Positions 6,820 to 16,464 of a stretch of 41,916 nt of DNA are shown piece by piece. How positions within the stretch are numbered: the first letter of the stretch is position 1; each line of letters opens with the position of its first letter. The DNA is taken from NCBI GenBank assembly GCA_017450695.1, contig JAFSTA010000124.1:1-41916 (forward strand), in the 5' to 3' direction. The position numbers were made by a program, and so were the translations under genes. The notes beneath the pieces were generated by a model. The model worked only from the letters and a program-made list of their open reading frames with translations, had not been told where the DNA came from and made no database searches. The stretch comes from Kiritimatiellia bacterium. Its GTDB lineage: Bacteria; Verrucomicrobiota; Kiritimatiellia; RFP12; UBA1067.

Positions 6820-8574
6820 ATGCGAAACAAAGTTGTGGTTGCATTGTTTGCCGCGCTGACGGCGGAATGTGCGGTGGCGGCGCTGCAGCCGATGCCTAAG
6901 GGCGAACTGCCTGATCCGGCCGGGCTTGCGATCAACGCGGGGCGGCAGATTGCGTTTGCGAATCCGCTGCCGCGCATGCGGTGCGTCAAGGTCCAATGCG
7001 GCACGTACAACAATTGGGAACTGGCGTTCCCCGGCCTTCTGACGACGGCGGGTGCCGACTTCGGCAACGTGCTTTGGGACTTGCGCAAGGTGGTGTGGGC
7101 CGACCGGCGGCTCGTGTTCGTGGACGGGCGCACGCTCGTCTGCCAGCTCAACTGGATCCGCGCCACGTCCACCAGATGAAGGGTTACCGCCATTGGGAAC
7201 ATGACCTCACGAGCTTCCTCGACTTCATCCTCGACACGCAGCGAGCCGACGGGCAGTTCTACGAACTCCTCAAGCAGCTCGATGACTTCCACTGGACCTT
7301 CGTGCCACCGGACTGCCGCGTCCTCTATCCGGAGGACAACCAATCGCTCGTGCGCCTGGAACTGGAGGCCGACATCGAGTACCTGATGGTGGAGGGCTGT
7401 CTGCAGGCGTGGCGCGCGACGGGCGACGACGATTGGGCTCCGCCGCGCTCTGCCGCGCCTTGAAAAGGGCATCGACTACATGACAAGCGATCCCAAGCGC
7501 TGGGACAAGGCGCACGGTCTCTGCATGCGCCCCTATACGATCGACACATGGGATTTTACGAACGATCCGCTCTCTGGCTCCAACCGCTCCGTGATTCTCA
7601 CCGAACCGATGGCGATCATGCACGGCGACAATTCCGGTGTGTTTCAAGCCATGAACCAGCTGGCGTGGATCAACGAGCGTTTCGGAAACGCCGCGAAGGC
7701 GTCCGAATGGCGCTCGCGTGCCGAGGCGCTGAAGGCGAACATGTTCAAGTACTTGTGGAACGGCACGTTCTTCTGCCACCAGTTTCCGCTCAACTGCGAG
7801 CCGCTGGACGCGCACGAAAAGGAGCGGCTGTCGCTCTCGATGGCCTACGCGCTCAACCGGGGCATCCTGACGTTGGAGCAGAAGCGCGCCGCGGTGGCGG
7901 AGTACAAGGCGCGCCACAAGACGACGAAGGGCTTCTCCGAATGGTTCACGATTGACCCGGCGTACAGTCCGGCGTTCAAGGGCTACAAGCCCGGACAGTA
8001 CGTGAACGGCGCGCTCTCGCCGTTCACGGCGGGCGAGCTTGCGCGCGGCGCGTTCGAGTGCGGCGAGGAGGCGTACGGCTGGGACATCCTCGACCGCGTC
8101 GCGAAGATGGTGAAACGCGATGGCGGCAAGCTCTTCTTCCTCTACGATCCACTCACCGGCGAACCGCAGGGGCACGGACCGAGCGCGTGGGGCGCGGCGG
8201 CGATTCTGGCTGCGGTGGACGAAGGACTTGCCGGCGTGCAGGACCTCGACGCGCAGTACCGCGCGATCCGCTTTGCGCCGCGCTGGGCAGTGACACCGTT
8301 CAAGGAAGGCCGTTACCTCACGGGCTACGAGGCGTCGCACAAGACGGTAGATGTGCGTTGGATCTTCACCGACAAGGGATTCCGCTACCATCTGCGTAGT
8401 CCGGCGCAGTCGGTTCAGGCACACCTTCTCGTGCCATCCGGCAAGACGCCGAAGTCCCTACGCGTAAACAATGCCGAAACACCCTTTACGATTTCGACCA
8501 TCGGCGCGTCGCAGTATGTGGATGTTGTCGTCACACCACGGGGCGGAATTGCCGATTTTGAGGTCCTGTACTGA
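6820..8574 (+). pseudogene. Secreted six-hairpin glycosidase, frameshifted
   Basis: Three open segments join into one protein of about 584 residues. Segment one (6820-7179) starts MRNKVVVALFAALTAE, a signal peptide. Near 7140-7170 the frame moves by one so that HQMKGYRHWEHDLTSFLDFI continues in another frame up to about 7440-7463; a second shift restores the first frame, giving LEKGIDYMTSDPKRWDK onward to the stop at 8574. The RPYTIDTWDFTNDP and VNGALSPFTAGELARGAF stretches and the alternating helices fit an (alpha/alpha)6 barrel, as in GH78/GH63-like enzymes; the exact family is not certain. Two compensating one-base shifts about 300 bases apart could be real decay or assembly errors. As read, no full enzyme is made. 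The ribosome-binding site is AAGGAG at 6808-6813. Confidence 0.7.
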
Positions 8575-8593
8575 AGGAAAGTAAGCCCATGAC

Positions 8594-8797
8594 GGGGCAC
8601 CTAAAGGCGAATTCTTGAAATAGGGGACCTAAATAGCGGGTCAATTTTGGGTCACCTAAATGGAGAATCGGCGATTAGGTGAACCAAAATTTGACTTGAA
8701 AATGGTTCACCTAAATGCAAATTCTTGAAATAGGGGACCTAAAATACGGATTGATTCTGGGTCCCCTAAATTCAGATTCTTGATTTAGGTGACGCAA
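8594..8797. repeat. Array of GGGTCACCTAAAT-type repeats, 110-bp period
   Basis: The 20-base block ATTCTTGAAATAGGGGACCT occurs at 8611 and again at 8721, so the unit is 110 bp. Within it a 12-13-base motif recurs in both orientations: GGGGCACCTAAAG (8594), GGGGACCTAAAT (8625), GGGTCACCTAAAT (about 8650), its inverse ATTAGGTGAACC (about 8674), GGTTCACCTAAAT (8704), GGGGACCTAAA (8735), GGGTCCCCTAAAT (8759) and the inverse ATTTAGGTGACG (8783). No gene is present in 8575-8858. Multiple transposase-binding sites of an insertion-sequence end, or a multi-site operator, are both possible. Confidence 0.75.
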
Positions 8798-8803
8798 ATA
8801 CCA

Positions 8804-8832
8804 TTGCCCTTCTCACCATAAAATGATACAAT
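8804..8832 (+). promoter_or_regulatory. Promoter for the DUF234-type ATPase gene
   Basis: TTGCCC (8804-8809) and TACAAT (8827-8832) have a 17-base spacer. It lies directly after the repeat array and 26 bases before GTG 8859. It rules out ATG 8823 as a start, because that codon would precede the transcription start. Confidence 0.55.
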
Positions 8833-8858
8833 ACTCGCAAAAACTTGGAGGTATAGGC

Positions 8859-10302
8859 GTGAGGGATGCCTTCTTTGGACGTTCAGAACTGATTTCTGAT
8901 TTGTTGGCGCTGTGGCGTAAGCGAGTGTCATCGTTGGTGACATGTCGTGGGCGCCGACGGATTGGCAAGTCGACGCTTATCGAGCAGTTTGCCAAGCGTA
9001 GCGGAGCGCGCTTCATCAAGATCGAAGGGGTGCGTCCCCATGCCAAAATGACTTCCGCCGACCAATTGGCGAATTTTGCGAATCAACTTGCCGTGCAAAC
9101 GGGTGCGGAATCGACCCCGCCGCAGAATTGGTTGGCCGCTTTCGTTAGGCTAGACCGGGAATTGAGGGATACGGGACGGACTGTCGTTCTTTTGGACGAG
9201 GTTTCCTGGATGGCGTATGGTGATGCACTCTTCGCTGGAACGCTGAAGATCGCATGGAACAATTATTTCAAGAAGCATCCGAAGCTTGTCCTTGTCGTGT
9301 GTGGGAGCGTTTCTACATGGATAAAGGAGAACATCATCAATGCGGGTGCGTTCTACGGGCGTCGCTCGCTGGACATCGTCGTGCCTGAATTACCGCTTGC
9401 CGAGTGTGTGAAGTTCTGGGGGCAAGCCGCAGGGAGAATCGACACACGGGAAATCATCGACATTCTTTCTGTCACAGGCGGTGTTCCTCGTTATCTTGAG
9501 GAGATCGATCCTGGGGTCTCGGCTAACGAGAACATCAGGCGTCTTTGTTTTCGTCCAAAAGGAATCCTTCGTGAGGATTTTGACGAGATGTTCAACGATG
9601 TCATCACGCAGCTTCCATTGTTGACGGCCTCTGCGATTCGCGCATTGGCGGATGATGCGCTGAGCGCCTCGGAGGTCGCGCGTAAGATTGGCAAGAGGAA
9701 GGGGGGGGCACATGTCCGACGCACTTGAACAACTCGTCGAAGCAGGAATGGTCGCCGTGGACGAGGGCAAGAATCCGATGACGGGCGAGGATGCACGTGT
9801 CCGCCGTTATCGCCTGAAAGACAACTATTCTCGTTTCTACTTGAAATATGTTGAGCCGGAGAAAGTCGCCATAGACAGCGGGGCATATATGCCTGGTTCC
9901 CTTGAACAGTTGGATGGATGGCAGTCGGTTCTCGGTCTTGCTTTTGAGAACATGGTTGTCAACAACATTCCGGTATTGCTCGGTTTGCTTGGGATGTCTT
10001 CGTCGCTTGTCATATCTGCCGCTCCGTTCAGAAGGTCAGGTTCGCGTAAGGCGCATGATGGGGTACAGGTTGATCTTCTTCTTCAGACCAGGCGTTCCGT
10101 CTGTCTTGTGGAAATCAAGCGTAAGCGCGAAATCGGCAGGGAGGTAATTGACGATGTCGTGGAGAAAGTCCGCCGGCTTCCCAGGCGCAATGGCATCTCG
10201 GTACGTACGGCACTCGTCTATGAAGGGCATCTTGCGCCGATCGTCGAGGCGGACGGATACTTCGACGCGATCGTTCCGTTTCGGACCCTTTTGGGATTGT
10301 AG
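8859..10302 (+). pseudogene. AAA ATPase with DUF234-type nuclease domain, frameshifted in an 8-G run
   Basis: The ATPase part runs from GTG 8859 (TGGAGG at 8846-8851) with Walker A GRRRIGKS (31-38) and Walker B TVVLLDEVSWM. The frame then ends prematurely at 9728. The rest of the family, a winged helix (HMSDALEQLVEAGMV) and a PD-(D/E)XK-like DUF234 domain (VQVDLLLQ, CLVEIKRK), continues in another frame to 10302. Removing one G from the run at 9701-9708 joins them exactly as KRKGGHMSDALEQL, the expected family sequence. So this is one gene of about 480 codons with a one-base insertion in a homopolymer. It could be a switched-off phase-variable allele, a site of slippage, a true pseudogene or a sequencing error. 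Homologues are archaeal/bacterial ATPases of unknown role. Confidence 0.8.
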
Positions 10303-10334
10303 ATTTCAAACTGCACAAGGAAAACGAGGTGAAT

Positions 10335-13300
10335 ATGCGAATAATCGGCAGTATCGTTCTTGTGGTGTGCCTGTTCACGTCCTGTGTGTCGGCAGAAGGG
10401 AATAGGACTGCGGACGCGTTGTGGCGGTTGCCGCCGCCTGCGCGTTGGACGCTTGACGTGACGCGCCACGGTCCGCAGGTGGCGCCGAACACGCTGCCGG
10501 AGACGCTGGACGCGCTTACGATCTCGGCATGGGTGAAGCCCGCTGCGTTCGAGCGTTTCAACGAGATCTTTCGCATCGAGTCCGGAACCGGGCGTGTGCT
10601 CTTCTCTTTCCAGGAGAACGGGAAGATCCTGTCGCTCGGTTTGCACGGCACGAGCTATGTGGAGTGCGACGGACCGATTGACCCGGCGAAGGCGACGGAC
10701 GGCAAGTGGCACTTCGCCGTGGCGTCGCTGAACAAGGGCATGATGCGCGTGTGGTTCGACGGGGCGGAGCGGATGGCCGTGCCCCTGCCGGGCGGACGCG
10801 CCATCGTCGCGCGCGGTGTGCCGGGGTTCGTCGGGTCGTCAAGTGGGGTGAGTGAATTCTTCACGGGCGAAATCGCGGCGCTCACGATCGAGCCGTGTGC
10901 GACGACGGCGGGCGAGGTGCTGCGGACGTTCTCGGAGCAGTGTGCGGCGTATGGCGCGACGTTTGACGAGGCGGGTTTGCGCGCGAGCCTGGCGGCGCGT
11001 CGGGATGCGGTGTGCGAGTTCCGTCCGATCACGCCCGAACAGTGTGCCCGCGTGACGCCGGCGGAACGCGCCCGCGACGCGGCGTTCGACGCGTTCTGGG
11101 CGAAGCTGTTCCCGCAGGGAATCGAGGCGGCGACGCGCGAACAGCTCATCGCGGCGGCATCGGTTGACTGGCCTGCCGTGCCGGAGCGTCCAGTGCGCGA
11201 GCGGGTGGCGCCGTACCATCCGCCTGTCACGCCCGCGCCGCGTCAGCTCACGCGCGCCGAGGCGGAGGTCGCCGTCGAGGCCGACTGGCTGCGGCAGGCG
11301 GACGGCCGGTTCGACCCGGCGGACGAATTGGCGCGGACCGAGGCGCTGATCCGCCGGCTCAAGGCGGACGAGTCGGTTGTCACTCCCGGTCTCCGCGTGG
11401 CGGTGGCACAGGCGCGGACGCCGGAGGAGAAGATGTCCGCATACCTCGCCGTGCGGCGCGTGAAGCGCGAGGTGATGTTCGGCAATCCGCTCGTGTGCGC
11501 CGTGGAGCGTCTGTTGGTACTCGACTCGCCCAACCCCGAGGGCAGCGAATGGAAACACGAGACGCGCCACCGGCTCGGCTACATGGGCGTGCCGGGCGGG
11601 CAGTTGCTCGCGCTTGACGGACTGCGGCCGGATGCGCGCGTGACGCGCCTCGCGCCATACGCGCCGTTCGCCGGATCGTTCTGGCGTCCGGATGTCTCGT
11701 ACGACGGCACACGCATCCTCTTCTGTTTCAAGCCGCACAACGAGAAGACGTTCCACCTCTACGAGATGAACGCCGACGGCACGAATTGCCGCCAGCTGAC
11801 GAGCGGCATCTTCGACGACCTCGACCCGATCTACCTCCCCGACGGGCGGCACTACGTCTTCACCTCCACGCGCGGCCACACCTACGTGCGCTGCATGCCG
11901 CCCACGAACGCCTACTCCCTCATGCGCGGCACGTTCGGCGAGGACGACCTCTATTTCATCTCCGCGAACAACGAGCCGGACTACCTGCCGTCCGTACTGA
12001 ATGACGGTCGGATCGCGTACACGCGCTGGGAGTACACGGACAAGCCGCTCTGGCGTGCGCAGTCGCTTTGGACCGTCAATCCGGACGGTACGCAGGCCAA
12101 CACCCTTTGGGGCAACCAGAGCGTGTGGCCGGATGTGCTGAAGGACGTACGCGCGATTCCCGGAAGCTCACGGGTGATGTTCACCGGTTCGGCCCACCAC
12201 AACTGGTTCTCCGGTGTAATCGGCATCGTGGATCCGGGTGCCGGATCCAACTTCCCGAAGGGTCTCGCGAAGGTGACGCGCGAGCTGGCGTGGCCGGAGT
12301 GTGGCAACGGGCCGGAGGATCCTGGCGAATCAGCCGACTACCGCGCCTACGGGAAGTGGGACGCCTACATGAGCCCGTGGCCGCTTTCCGAAAAGGACTT
12401 CCTCGTCTCGGCGAGCCGCAACGGTAAGTTCGCGCTCTATCTCATGGACACGGACGGAAACCGCGAGCTGGTCTATGAGGGTGTGAACAACATCTTCCAC
12501 TTCGTGCCGCTCCAGCCGCGTCCGCGTCCGCCCGTCGTGGTGGACCGCGTGACGTTGCCGGCCCGCGCCGACCGCCTGAACCCGGCCGACGGCACCATCT
12601 ACTCGCCGGATGTCCACGAGGGTGTGCCCAAGAAGATGAAGGGACAGATCAAGTACCTGCGCGTGTGGTATCTGGAGCAAAAGACCTACACGTACTGGGA
12701 TCATCGTCCGGCACTTTCGACGGGGCCAGTGGTGAGCGGTCTGCAGACGGACGGCGTAAAGCGTTACCTCGGCGAGGTGCCCGTGCATGCGGACGGCTCG
12801 GTGTGGTTTCGCGCGCCGAGCGGACTCGCGCTCCATTTCCAAGCGCTCGACGAGCGGCACCGCGCACTCCAGACGATGCGCAGTTTCACGAGCCTTCAGC
12901 CGGGCGAGACGCGCGGCTGCACGGGCTGCCATGAGCGGACGTCGGGCACATCGGCATCGGCGTTGTCGGCAAACCGTGGCGCGTTCCGCGCTCCTGATGC
13001 GATCAAGCCCGCATCGTGGGCATCGCCGGGTGCGCGTACGGGCGTCGCCATTGGCTACAAGCGCGATATCGTACCGATTTTCCAGCGTTGCTGTTACGAC
13101 TGCCACACGGGAACGGGGAAGGGACGCGCGACCTTTGACCTCACCGAGGACGGGTGGCGTCCGTACATGTTGATTGTCGGCTGGCCCAGTTGGGCCAAGA
13201 CCGACAAGTTCCCGGGGCATTGGGCAAGCGTGGTGAAGGAGGGGTGGCCGACCATCGATCCGAAAGCACCGCCGCCTGGCTACGACCTCGCCGGTACGAT

Positions 13301-13649
13301 CAAGGTGGAGAATTACCCCACCACGGCGGCAGCTGCCTACGCCACGCTCGAACCGATGACGCGACTTTCCTACAACTCCCGCCTCGTCAAGATACTTTCA
13401 GGCGAGACGCCGCACCACGGCGTGAAGGGAACCGACGAGGAAGTGATGAAGGCTATCCTTTGGGTAGATGCGATCTGCCCGTTCCTCACGGACGCCGATA
13501 TCCGTGCGGAGAAGGATCCCATTTTCCCAGGCAACGATTGGCTCTCGCTGAAACCGCGTCTTGAGACAGCGCCCAGACCCGTGCGTCCCGGTCCGTTTAG
13601 TGCTCGCGCCGACCTTGATACCGTCGCGCGTGAGTATTGTTTCCCGTAA
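10335..13649 (+). CDS. HzsA-related secreted multidomain protein with two CxxCH motifs
   Basis: A 1104-residue exported protein with signal peptide MRIIGSIVLVVCLFTSCVSA. Residues about 40-195 are a LamG/concanavalin-like module (ALTISAWVKPAAF; DGKWHFAVASL; GEIAAL). The centre contains TolB/PD40-type propeller repeats (FHLYEMNADGTNCRQLTSGI then LDPIYLPDGRHYVFTSTRG). CTGCH at 862-866 and CYDCH at 920-924 are c-type haem-binding motifs. This layout matches proteins annotated as HzsA-related (hydrazine synthase alpha-like), widespread in planctomycete and Kiritimatiella-type genomes without anammox, so hydrazine synthesis is not implied; a periplasmic redox or glycan-linked role is possible. ATG 10335 follows GAGG (10326-10329); GTG 10329 is an alternative. 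It is intact, with neighbours for glycan breakdown upstream. Confidence 0.75.
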   Translation: MRIIGSIVLVVCLFTSCVSAEGNRTADALWRLPPPARWTLDVTRHGPQVAPNTLPETLDALTISAWVKPAAFERFNEIFRIESGTGRVLFSFQENGKILSLGLHGTSYVECDGPIDPAKATDGKWHFAVASLNKGMMRVWFDGAERMAVPLPGGRAIVARGVPGFVGSSSGVSEFFTGEIAALTIEPCATTAGEVLRTFSEQCAAYGATFDEAGLRASLAARRDAVCEFRPITPEQCARVTPAERARDAAFDAFWAKLFPQGIEAATREQLIAAASVDWPAVPERPVRERVAPYHPPVTPAPRQLTRAEAEVAVEADWLRQADGRFDPADELARTEALIRRLKADESVVTPGLRVAVAQARTPEEKMSAYLAVRRVKREVMFGNPLVCAVERLLVLDSPNPEGSEWKHETRHRLGYMGVPGGQLLALDGLRPDARVTRLAPYAPFAGSFWRPDVSYDGTRILFCFKPHNEKTFHLYEMNADGTNCRQLTSGIFDDLDPIYLPDGRHYVFTSTRGHTYVRCMPPTNAYSLMRGTFGEDDLYFISANNEPDYLPSVLNDGRIAYTRWEYTDKPLWRAQSLWTVNPDGTQANTLWGNQSVWPDVLKDVRAIPGSSRVMFTGSAHHNWFSGVIGIVDPGAGSNFPKGLAKVTRELAWPECGNGPEDPGESADYRAYGKWDAYMSPWPLSEKDFLVSASRNGKFALYLMDTDGNRELVYEGVNNIFHFVPLQPRPRPPVVVDRVTLPARADRLNPADGTIYSPDVHEGVPKKMKGQIKYLRVWYLEQKTYTYWDHRPALSTGPVVSGLQTDGVKRYLGEVPVHADGSVWFRAPSGLALHFQALDERHRALQTMRSFTSLQPGETRGCTGCHERTSGTSASALSANRGAFRAPDAIKPASWASPGARTGVAIGYKRDIVPIFQRCCYDCHTGTGKGRATFDLTEDGWRPYMLIVGWPSWAKTDKFPGHWASVVKEGWPTIDPKAPPPGYDLAGTIKVENYPTTAAAAYATLEPMTRLSYNSRLVKILSGETPHHGVKGTDEEVMKAILWVDAICPFLTDADIRAEKDPIFPGNDWLSLKPRLETAPRPVRPGPFSARADLDTVAREYCFP

Positions 13650-14094
13650 GAATCAGAGCTTTTTGACACGGTAGCATTGACACAGGAAACCTAGATTCCT
13701 CGCTTGTGCTCTCACGCGAAGCTGGGAGTGTCGCGCCCCGTCGCGACCGATATGCATCTGCACCGCGACCGATCTTTCCGTGGGTTACACCTAAGAAAAT
13801 TCCTCTGTTGAACAAGTTGAAAACCAAAGGTACTCGTTGAAAACGGACAACAACTGGAACAACGGATAGACAACTCGCGATCAGTCGTCGCGCAACCGTG
13901 CGACGTTTCCCATCCGGCTCACGGTTGCGAGCCGTCCATTCTTACGTTGTTTCAAGTTGTCCGTGTTGTTTCCCAATCCATGCGTGACCGGATTCTTTTT
14001 TGCCGACGCTGGATCATAACAAACGGATTTGCCCACGCCTAACGGCTCTCGCGTGAAGTGGGAACCGTTCCGTCCGAATCATGCTTAACACGCG
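13650..14094. other. Gene-free spacer with repeats
   Basis: This spacer holds CCTAGATTCCTC (13690-13701), which also occurs inverted at 3142-3153; the degenerate repeat copy at 13796-13825; and a nested inverted repeat. In the last, CGCAACCGTG (13891-13900) pairs with CACGGTTGCG (13920-13929). Outside it, the region around 13836-13863 (ACGGACAAC, GGAACAACG) is an imperfect inverse of 13944-13973 (ACGTTGTTTC, GTTGTCCGT). It separates convergent genes, so it may serve as a two-way transcription end. Confidence 0.6.
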
Positions 14095-14670
14095 TCAACG
14101 GCTAACTGATTGACAGGGGGAATCTTTGCTCAACTCATGGGCGGGGACGCCGCCGATGATGACGTTGTCGCCGAAGGATTGCGTGACGACCGCACCGGCG
14201 GCTACCACCACGTTGTCGCCGAGGGTCACGCCGGGATTGATAATCGCCCCCGCCCCGATCCAGACGTTGTTGCCGATGGTGATCGGTTTGCCCAGCTCCA
14301 GTCCGCGTAGCCGTGTGGCCGCATCGATCGGATGCGTTGCTGTGCAAAGCGTGACGCGTGGGCCGATCAGGCAGTTGTCCCCGATTCGAACGGGACAGAC
14401 GTCCAACACCGTCAGGTCAAAGTTCGCGTAGAAATTCTCGCCGACGAAAATATTGTAACCGTAGTCGCATTTGAAATCCGACTCGATCTGGATGTTTTTG
14501 CCGCATCCGCCGAGGAGATCACGCAGCATATCCGTGCGCACCTTGAGCATCTCCTCGGTCGTCTTGTTGTAGGTACGACAGATCAGACGTGCGGAAGCGC
14601 GTTCTGCGACCAGCGTCTCATCCGAAGCGTTATACAGTTCACCCGCCAGCATCTTCTGTTTTTCCGTCAT
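14095..14670 (-). CDS. maa: Maltose/galactoside O-acetyltransferase family protein
   Basis: A 191-residue acyltransferase of the left-handed beta-helix family. The N-terminal MTEKQKMLAGELYNASDETL is the Mac domain of maltose acetyltransferases. Hexapeptide repeats follow (IGDNCLIGPRVTLCTATHPI, ITIGNNVWIGAGAIINPGV), with the catalytic His in TATHPID and the closing IIGGVPAHEL. It would transfer acetyl from acetyl-CoA to a sugar hydroxyl in the cytoplasm; the real acceptor is unknown. It begins 4 bases after recN stops and is probably cotranscribed with it, an apparently chance pairing. Length and all motifs are normal. Confidence 0.88.
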   Translation of the reverse strand: MTEKQKMLAGELYNASDETLVAERASARLICRTYNKTTEEMLKVRTDMLRDLLGGCGKNIQIESDFKCDYGYNIFVGENFYANFDLTVLDVCPVRIGDNCLIGPRVTLCTATHPIDAATRLRGLELGKPITIGNNVWIGAGAIINPGVTLGDNVVVAAGAVVTQSFGDNVIIGGVPAHELSKDSPCQSVSR

Positions 14671-14674
14671 CGTC

Positions 14675-16348
14675 TTACTCCTTTGCTGATTCCAACAGTT
14701 CTTTCGCGTGCTTCTCCACCACGCTGGTCAATCCCTTGCCTCCTAGCATCCGCGCGATCTCATCCACGCGGCTTTCCGGTTCCAGTTCGCGGATGTGCGT
14801 TTTGGTCCGTCCGGCCTCGACCGATTTCGACACCACGAAATGGTGCCGCCCGTACACGGCGCTCTGCGGCAGGTGCGTGATGCAAATCACCTGGTGCGTC
14901 TGCGCGACGCGGCGCAGTTTTTGCCCGACCGCGCGACCTACTTCGCCGCCGATGTTCGAGTCGATCTCGTCGAACACGAGTACGGGGATCGAGTCGTGGG
15001 TGGCGAGCACCGCCTTTGCCGCCAATGCGACACGAGCGATCTCGCCGCTGGAGGCGATCGCCTTCAACGGACGCATCGCCTCACCGGGGTTCGGCGCGAA
15101 ACCGAACGACACCTCGTCCATCCCCGTCGCCGCCGGTTCACACGCGGCCAGCGCGATGTCGAAGCCGCCTTGCAGGAAACCGAGGTCTCGCAGTTCCTTC
15201 GTGATCGCGCGCGCCAGCTTGCCCGCCGCCGCCGCGCGCTGGCGCGACAATGCACGTCCCTTTTCGCGCAACTCGCGTTCCACATCCGCGATCTCGCGCT
15301 GGAGACGTTCGACCTGTTCCGTGCGTGTGCTAAGGTCGTGCAGACGCTCTTCGTGCTTCTTCCAGGTTGCCGCCACATCCGCCAGTGTCGGGCCGTATTT
15401 CCGCTTCAGCTTTTCCACCAGCGTCAGGCGGTCGTCGAGCCGCTGGAGCAGTTCGGGGTCGGGATCCATCTCGCTCAACTTGTCGGTGATCGATCCCGCC
15501 AGTTCCTGCACCTGTACCGCGATACTCTGCGCGTCCTTCCGCCACTCGGCGGCGGCGGGGAGGATGCGCGCCAGTTCGGTCAGTTGCTGCTGCGCCGCGA
15601 CTAACTGGTTGAAGACGGAAGCCTCACTTTCGTTGATCAGTTCGGAGACCGACTGACCGATGGCGAGTATCTGTTCCGCGTTCGCCGCCTGGTCGTGGCG
15701 TTCCACCAGTTCCTCGCCGTCGGCCTCCGTCAGGTTTGCGCTCGCGATTTCATCCACCATGTACTGCAACCGATCGATCTCCATCGCGATGTCGGAACTG
15801 TCGCCCTGCAACGCCGCCAGTTTTGTCTTGCGTTCCTGAAGCTGCCGCCAGGTCTCACGGTAGGCGGAAAGCGCGGAAGCGCAGCAACCGTAGGCGTCGA
15901 GAAAATCCCGCTGGTAGTCGGAGGAGAGGAGCGACTGGTGATCGTACGCGCCGTGGATGTCAACCAGCAGTTCGCCCAGTTGCCGCAAGGTGGCGGCGGA
16001 AACCGAGGTGTCGTTGACGAAGCAACGGCCCGCGCCCGTCTGCGAGACGGAACGTCGTACCAGCAGGGAACCGTCTTCGCACGGAGGCAGGTCCAGTCCC
16101 GTCAGCAGCGCGTCAATCGGCGCGATGCGGCACTCCGGCAACTGGAAGACCGCTTCGACCGTGGCCTGTTTCTCTCCCTCGCGAATCACCGACTTGTCCG
16201 CGCGTCCGCCCAGCACAAGGTTCAACGCGCCCATCAATACGGATTTTCCGGATCCCGTTTCACCCGTGATGATGTTCAGCCCGTCGCCGAACAGCACTTC
16301 GACGGATTCAACGATCGCCAGATTTTTCACGCACAACCGACACAGCAT
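14675..16348 (-). CDS. recN: DNA repair protein RecN
   Basis: A 557-residue SMC-like ATPase that binds and tethers DNA ends during recombinational repair of double-strand breaks. The N-terminus MLCRLCVKNLAIVESVEVLF and Walker A GETGSGKS (29-36) are typical of RecN. The middle third (about 155-370) is coiled coil. The C-terminal half has the ABC signature SSGEIARVALA and Walker B VLVFDEID (D460-E461) followed by SNIGGEVGRAVG, diagnostic for RecN. It is close to the usual 550-560 residues. It is first in a two-gene unit with maa and has a TATAAT-type promoter about 115 bases upstream. It is intact. Confidence 0.95.
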   Translation of the reverse strand: MLCRLCVKNLAIVESVEVLFGDGLNIITGETGSGKSVLMGALNLVLGGRADKSVIREGEKQATVEAVFQLPECRIAPIDALLTGLDLPPCEDGSLLVRRSVSQTGAGRCFVNDTSVSAATLRQLGELLVDIHGAYDHQSLLSSDYQRDFLDAYGCCASALSAYRETWRQLQERKTKLAALQGDSSDIAMEIDRLQYMVDEIASANLTEADGEELVERHDQAANAEQILAIGQSVSELINESEASVFNQLVAAQQQLTELARILPAAAEWRKDAQSIAVQVQELAGSITDKLSEMDPDPELLQRLDDRLTLVEKLKRKYGPTLADVAATWKKHEERLHDLSTRTEQVERLQREIADVERELREKGRALSRQRAAAAGKLARAITKELRDLGFLQGGFDIALAACEPAATGMDEVSFGFAPNPGEAMRPLKAIASSGEIARVALAAKAVLATHDSIPVLVFDEIDSNIGGEVGRAVGQKLRRVAQTHQVICITHLPQSAVYGRHHFVVSKSVEAGRTKTHIRELEPESRVDEIARMLGGKGLTSVVEKHAKELLESAKE

Positions 16349-16464
16349 AGTTCACCTCTGTTCAACTGAAGCGTCTCCATCTGATCCCTTGTGCCGCACG
16401 GGAGACAAAACAGCGGCAGATTTCGACGGGATCGGACAGATTCATCGCGTTTCACTTCCTTTTC

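Noticed and set aside
8594-8797. CRISPR array
   Set aside because: Repeats are in both orientations, spacing is irregular, there are no unique spacers of constant length and no cas genes.
10839-11879. 346-codon minus-strand open frame, and a similar one at 12330-13220
   Set aside because: Both lie opposite the HzsA-related gene and are Arg-rich shadows.
10335-13649. Hydrazine synthase / anammox locus
   Set aside because: Only an HzsA-related protein is present, with a LamG module and no partner subunits; this family is widespread outside anammox bacteria.
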